Positions 60,768 through 64,000 of a stretch of 64,000 bases of DNA are shown here, piece by piece. The stretch's first letter is position 1. The number at the start of each line of letters is the position of its first letter. Source of the stretch: Acanthaster planci (lineage: Eukaryota; Echinodermata; Asteroidea; Valvatida; Acanthasteridae); contig NW_019091417.1 of the NCBI RefSeq assembly GCF_001949145.1, positions 856,321 through 920,320 on the forward strand, written 5' to 3'. The position numbers and the translations under genes are program-made. The notes beneath the pieces are model-generated. The model had not been told where the DNA came from. It worked only from the letters and a program-made list of their open reading frames with translations, and did not search any database.

Positions 60768-63700
60768 ATGGAGAACACCTCCTGGAATTCGGTGTCGGAC
60801 TTTCCGTTAATGGGAACAACGGCTCCAATGCCCCGGGGTCCGCCTCCTATGCCTCCGTTCTTAGACTATGGCCTGGCATTTTTTCTCTTCGTGGCATTTG
60901 TTTTCGGTATTGCTGGCAACGGTGTTACCCTCTGGATTTTTGTCAGGTGAGAAAATTAATCAATATCATTCTCAAATCCTTGGGCTATACATGAATGAAA
61001 AACTAAAACGTTGTTGTATTGTAATTATAATTTTGGGCAGTTTTCCAAGGGCTGGCACGTTCCATGGTCTACGTAGTGCGCCATGGTGGGATTTTCAGAC
61101 CTATCGGTGGAAATTTACGTTTAATTTGAAAAACGTCTCGAAAACTTTTCCATACCGTTTAACCGTTTAAAACTTTTACAGATGCTGCCGCTGCCTACCT
61201 CAGTATTTTCATATAGTTCAACAATGCACATAATCCAACCATTGTAAAAATTAATGTAAATTAATGTTGAGGAATTTAAAACAAGTGATATTTATTGTTT
61301 TAGAATCCATATTTTTTTCAAAACGTACACAGATGCCAAAATGAAAAGTGTACTGAAAACCTGATTACATTTGACAGGCATCGTTTACAATAAAATGAAC
61401 TCCAAATTACGTCACTGAATAAAAACGCCAACCTCTAGAAGGGGCAGTTCCATTTAAACGTTTGGGAAAATCTATAACGGATTTGGAACTTGTTTCGTTT
61501 ACGCGTTCAAACGTCCCACCCTTGGTGAAAATTGATTTTTCCAAAAATATTCACAAAACATTCTTTAGAAAACAGCAAAACTGCACAAGTCATCAAATAT
61601 AAAACGTACTCAATAAAAATGTGAAACAACAATTGAAAAACTTCAGCATAATTGTGTGTGCTTCATCCTCCTTAGAGGTTTTCCGACAGAATGCAAAAGA
61701 TTCAGAATTACGGTTAGAATTCTTTCAACAAATGGAGTTACCTTTCAAAAGCTTGTTCCGACTGTGATTTAAAAACATCAAAATTTATTACCGATTCTTC
61801 GATTTAACAAAAATTATCGACAGAAAACTCTCCTCTTCGTGAGCAGGATGACCAGGCTATGGAATCCTTGACCTTGGAAGACTTGATCCAAAGACTATGG
61901 GGTTCAGACCTCTGGGAGTTTGTATCAATCCCCTTCACCATCCCCTTTTCCTATACCGTTAATGACCAAACCCCTTGGTCGTAAATGTTAGGGAGAAATC
62001 AGAGAAAACCCTATGAAGAAACTTCTATGTGGGATAGTGGCAAAAAAACTTATTTTGTGATTATTCTTGCTAAAACAATGATTCCATTTTGACTTTTTCT
62101 GCAGGACCAAGTCACTACGCACGGCACCAAATATGCTTATTGTTAATTTAGCGTTCAGCGACATCTCCATGATCATAACAAACTTTCCACTCATGTTTGC
62201 GTCGACAATTTATGGTAAATGGCTGTTCGGCGACTTAGGTGAGAAATTTTGATATACCACACAAAAGAAAAAAAACATGAATCTAAAGATCACTTAATTT
62301 TCAAAGTGCAAATGCTTGAAGGAAATTGCGTACGTTTTCCTGGAAGCATTTTCGTGTCCTTTGGGATGGTTCAGTGGTAACAAAAAACATAGAGGCACTC
62401 AAAGGTTTGTACGGAATTATAGTGTAAATGGGATTTAGACCTAGACAGTAAATGCAAAACGCCAGAAATCATACCAAAGCTCTGAAACATATTACAAAAG
62501 TACTATTAAAAACTACCAGGATATTAGGAAGATACGGTTCACTGATCTTATCGCCATATTCTGAACAACCTTGGCCCTTTAACTTCAAAGCTTCGTACCG
62601 GTACATTTTCAGGTCACTCTTGTCAGTGAACGATTAATTTTTAAAACATTTCTTCGATTTCTGAAAATTGAATCATGTAAAAAATCAAATTTTTCATCTA
62701 CGCAATGTTCAATGCACGGTACACTTTAATGCACGCTTAACATGTCGTGCGTAAGGGTGTATTCAGTTATATACCATGCATTTCCAATACTATTATTTAA
62801 TTTCATTTCAGTTTGCGAGATCTACGCTTTCTTCGGAGGCCTGTTTGGATTCATGTCAATCGCTACAATGACGGCCATTGCGCTGGACAGGTAAAGAAAA
62901 CGTTCCATACATTCTCTGCTTCATCATGATACCTGTAACATGCTTGAAACATAATACTAGAGACAAAATGATGTTCGTGTGCTCAAGTAGACTTCTGGGT
63001 GGCTCAGTGAATCGGTCAAATACTTATGATTCAGTGTCAAGACAAAAACACCAAATTAAAGACCTTCAGGTAGGGTATTATTGTCGAGTCTTTTCGTGAA
63101 ATGAGATCCCCAAGTAGAATAAACGTCCATTTGACTCAATAACTGAAAAACATGATGTAATTAGTCTAACTTTTCAACCAAGACTGCCAGTGGGGATAGA
63201 GTGCATTACTCATAGAGCATAAACCACACCCAAAGAATGTGTCTAGCCGCTCCGCGGTGGTTTTCATGGGCGACCGTAACCAATCAATTACAACAAAGCC
63301 TCAGACTTTGGTCTTCTAAGTTTGTGCATTCACGTTTAATTAAGGACACTTTTTTCTGGTGTTATTTCTTATGCACTAACACTGAACGGAATATCCAATT
63401 TCAGAAGCCGAAGGAAGCGACAAAGTCGAAATTTGAGAAATAGTCCTAGACTGCAGCCAAGACTCAGTCACAACACTGCGTTTAGAATTTTGGGTTTGCT
63501 CCTTTACAGTTTACGTTCTCCTCGTCCAATAACTCTTCCAGCATTAGTGGACATGGGAAAATAACCTGAGAGTTTTGACAAACTTTATTATTAATCCGTA
63601 TTAACGCCTCAGCAAAACACAACCCACACACTGCACCACCCCTTCCACAACTAATAACCAGTCTGGTTCTCTATGTATAATACCTACAGGCATGCTATTC

Positions 63701-64000
63701 TTTTCAACAGACACTATGTGATTTGCCATTCCATGGAGGCTATGCGCACAGTTACCAGACGAAAAGCCGCCTATAAAATCCTGCTTGTCTGGATATACAG
63801 CTCTATCTGGTCACTGCTTCCCTTCTTTGGTTTTGGGGCCTACGTTCTAGAAGGCTATGGTGTCAGTTGCACTTTCGAATACCTCGACCTATCGCTCAAG
63901 AATAGGCTGTACGTTGGTACGATCTTCACGTTCGGATTCCTGATTCCTCTTGGGGTGATCATAGCCTGCTATGTCCACATCGCATACACTTTACGACAGC
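60768..64000 (+). CDS. Opsin with r-opsin-like features, 5' part (4 exons, truncated by window edge)
   Basis: Exons 60768-60946, 62105-62238, 62812-62890 and 63711 to the edge join in phase. The start MENTSW has an N-glycosylation site at Asn3. An in-frame ATG at 60591 would add 59 residues with no known role. TM1 has FGIAGNG; TM2 has NLAFSD; TM3 runs CEIYAFFGGLFGFMSIATMT. The Cys and the Tyr three residues later (CEIY) correspond to Cys110 and Tyr113 of rhodopsin numbering, Tyr being usual in Gq-type opsins. The ECL2 segment YVLEGYGVSCTFEYL gives Glu181 and Cys187. TM5 is FLIPLGVIIACY. The DRY triad is DRH (ALDRHYVI), split by the exon 3/4 junction. TM6, TM7 and the chromophore lysine lie beyond 64000, so retinal binding is not shown here. 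It is expected in the photoreceptor membrane. It could be melanopsin-like or one of the less known invertebrate opsin groups. Confidence 0.88.

Noticed and set aside
1-64000. CRISPR array, prokaryotic operon, phage or defence system, or rRNA
   Set aside because: All supported genes are intron-bearing animal genes; no spaced direct repeats of CRISPR type, ribosome-binding sites or rRNA sequence were seen.

Overview
The window is animal nuclear DNA. Genes are split by short GT/AG introns, intergenic space is AT-rich, and short inverted-repeat transposons are abundant. The ACATGT/ACCGGT-rich introns, the multi-exon opsin with invertebrate-type residues and the class C receptor suggest a marine invertebrate. 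A deuterostome such as an echinoderm, hemichordate or amphioxus is possible, but the sequence does not settle the taxon. There are three runs of N (330, 100 and 91 bases).

Layout. (1) 1-28.4 kb: a minus-strand gene for a three-domain gelsolin/severin-like actin regulator. Eight coding exons (13915 down to 5703) give about 364 residues with every junction in phase. Its introns hold pogo-type and piggyBac-type short elements and two long-period tandem arrays. The 14.8-25.3 kb upstream part is packed with palindromic ACATGT/ACCGGT words. (2) 28.8-32.5 kb: a gene-free cluster of hAT-type and other inverted-repeat elements, a degenerate TTAGGG array and one gap. (3) 33.5-36.2 kb, plus strand: a secreted cyclophilin of 188 residues in four exons that lacks several catalytic-site residues. 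(4) 37.7-42.0 kb, minus strand: a metabotropic-glutamate-receptor-like class C GPCR of 855 residues in two exons, with a broken tandem copy of its tail just downstream. (5) 45.1-51.8 kb, minus strand: a complete DDI1/DDI2 homologue of 447 residues in eight exons (UBL, helical domain, retropepsin DSGA, UBA). A decayed cut-and-paste transposase fragment sits in its first intron between inverted tandem-repeat arms. (6) 52-60.5 kb: mostly non-coding, with two weak exon candidates, a TATA element and several hairpin/MITE structures. (7) 60.77 kb to the right edge, plus strand: the first four exons of an opsin with r-opsin-like features and DRH in place of DRY; the retinal lysine lies beyond the window.

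The genes look like unrelated neighbours, each with its own cellular role (actin dynamics, secretory cyclophilin, receptor signalling, proteasome shuttling/proteolysis, light sensing). I see no operon-like or defence system. The most interesting items are the pseudoenzyme-like cyclophilin, the opsin DRH variant, transposon copies with exact target-site duplications (one explaining an assembly gap), the transposase fragment framed by inverted GTACGAGT arrays, and the long palindromic ACATGT/ACCGGT landscape.
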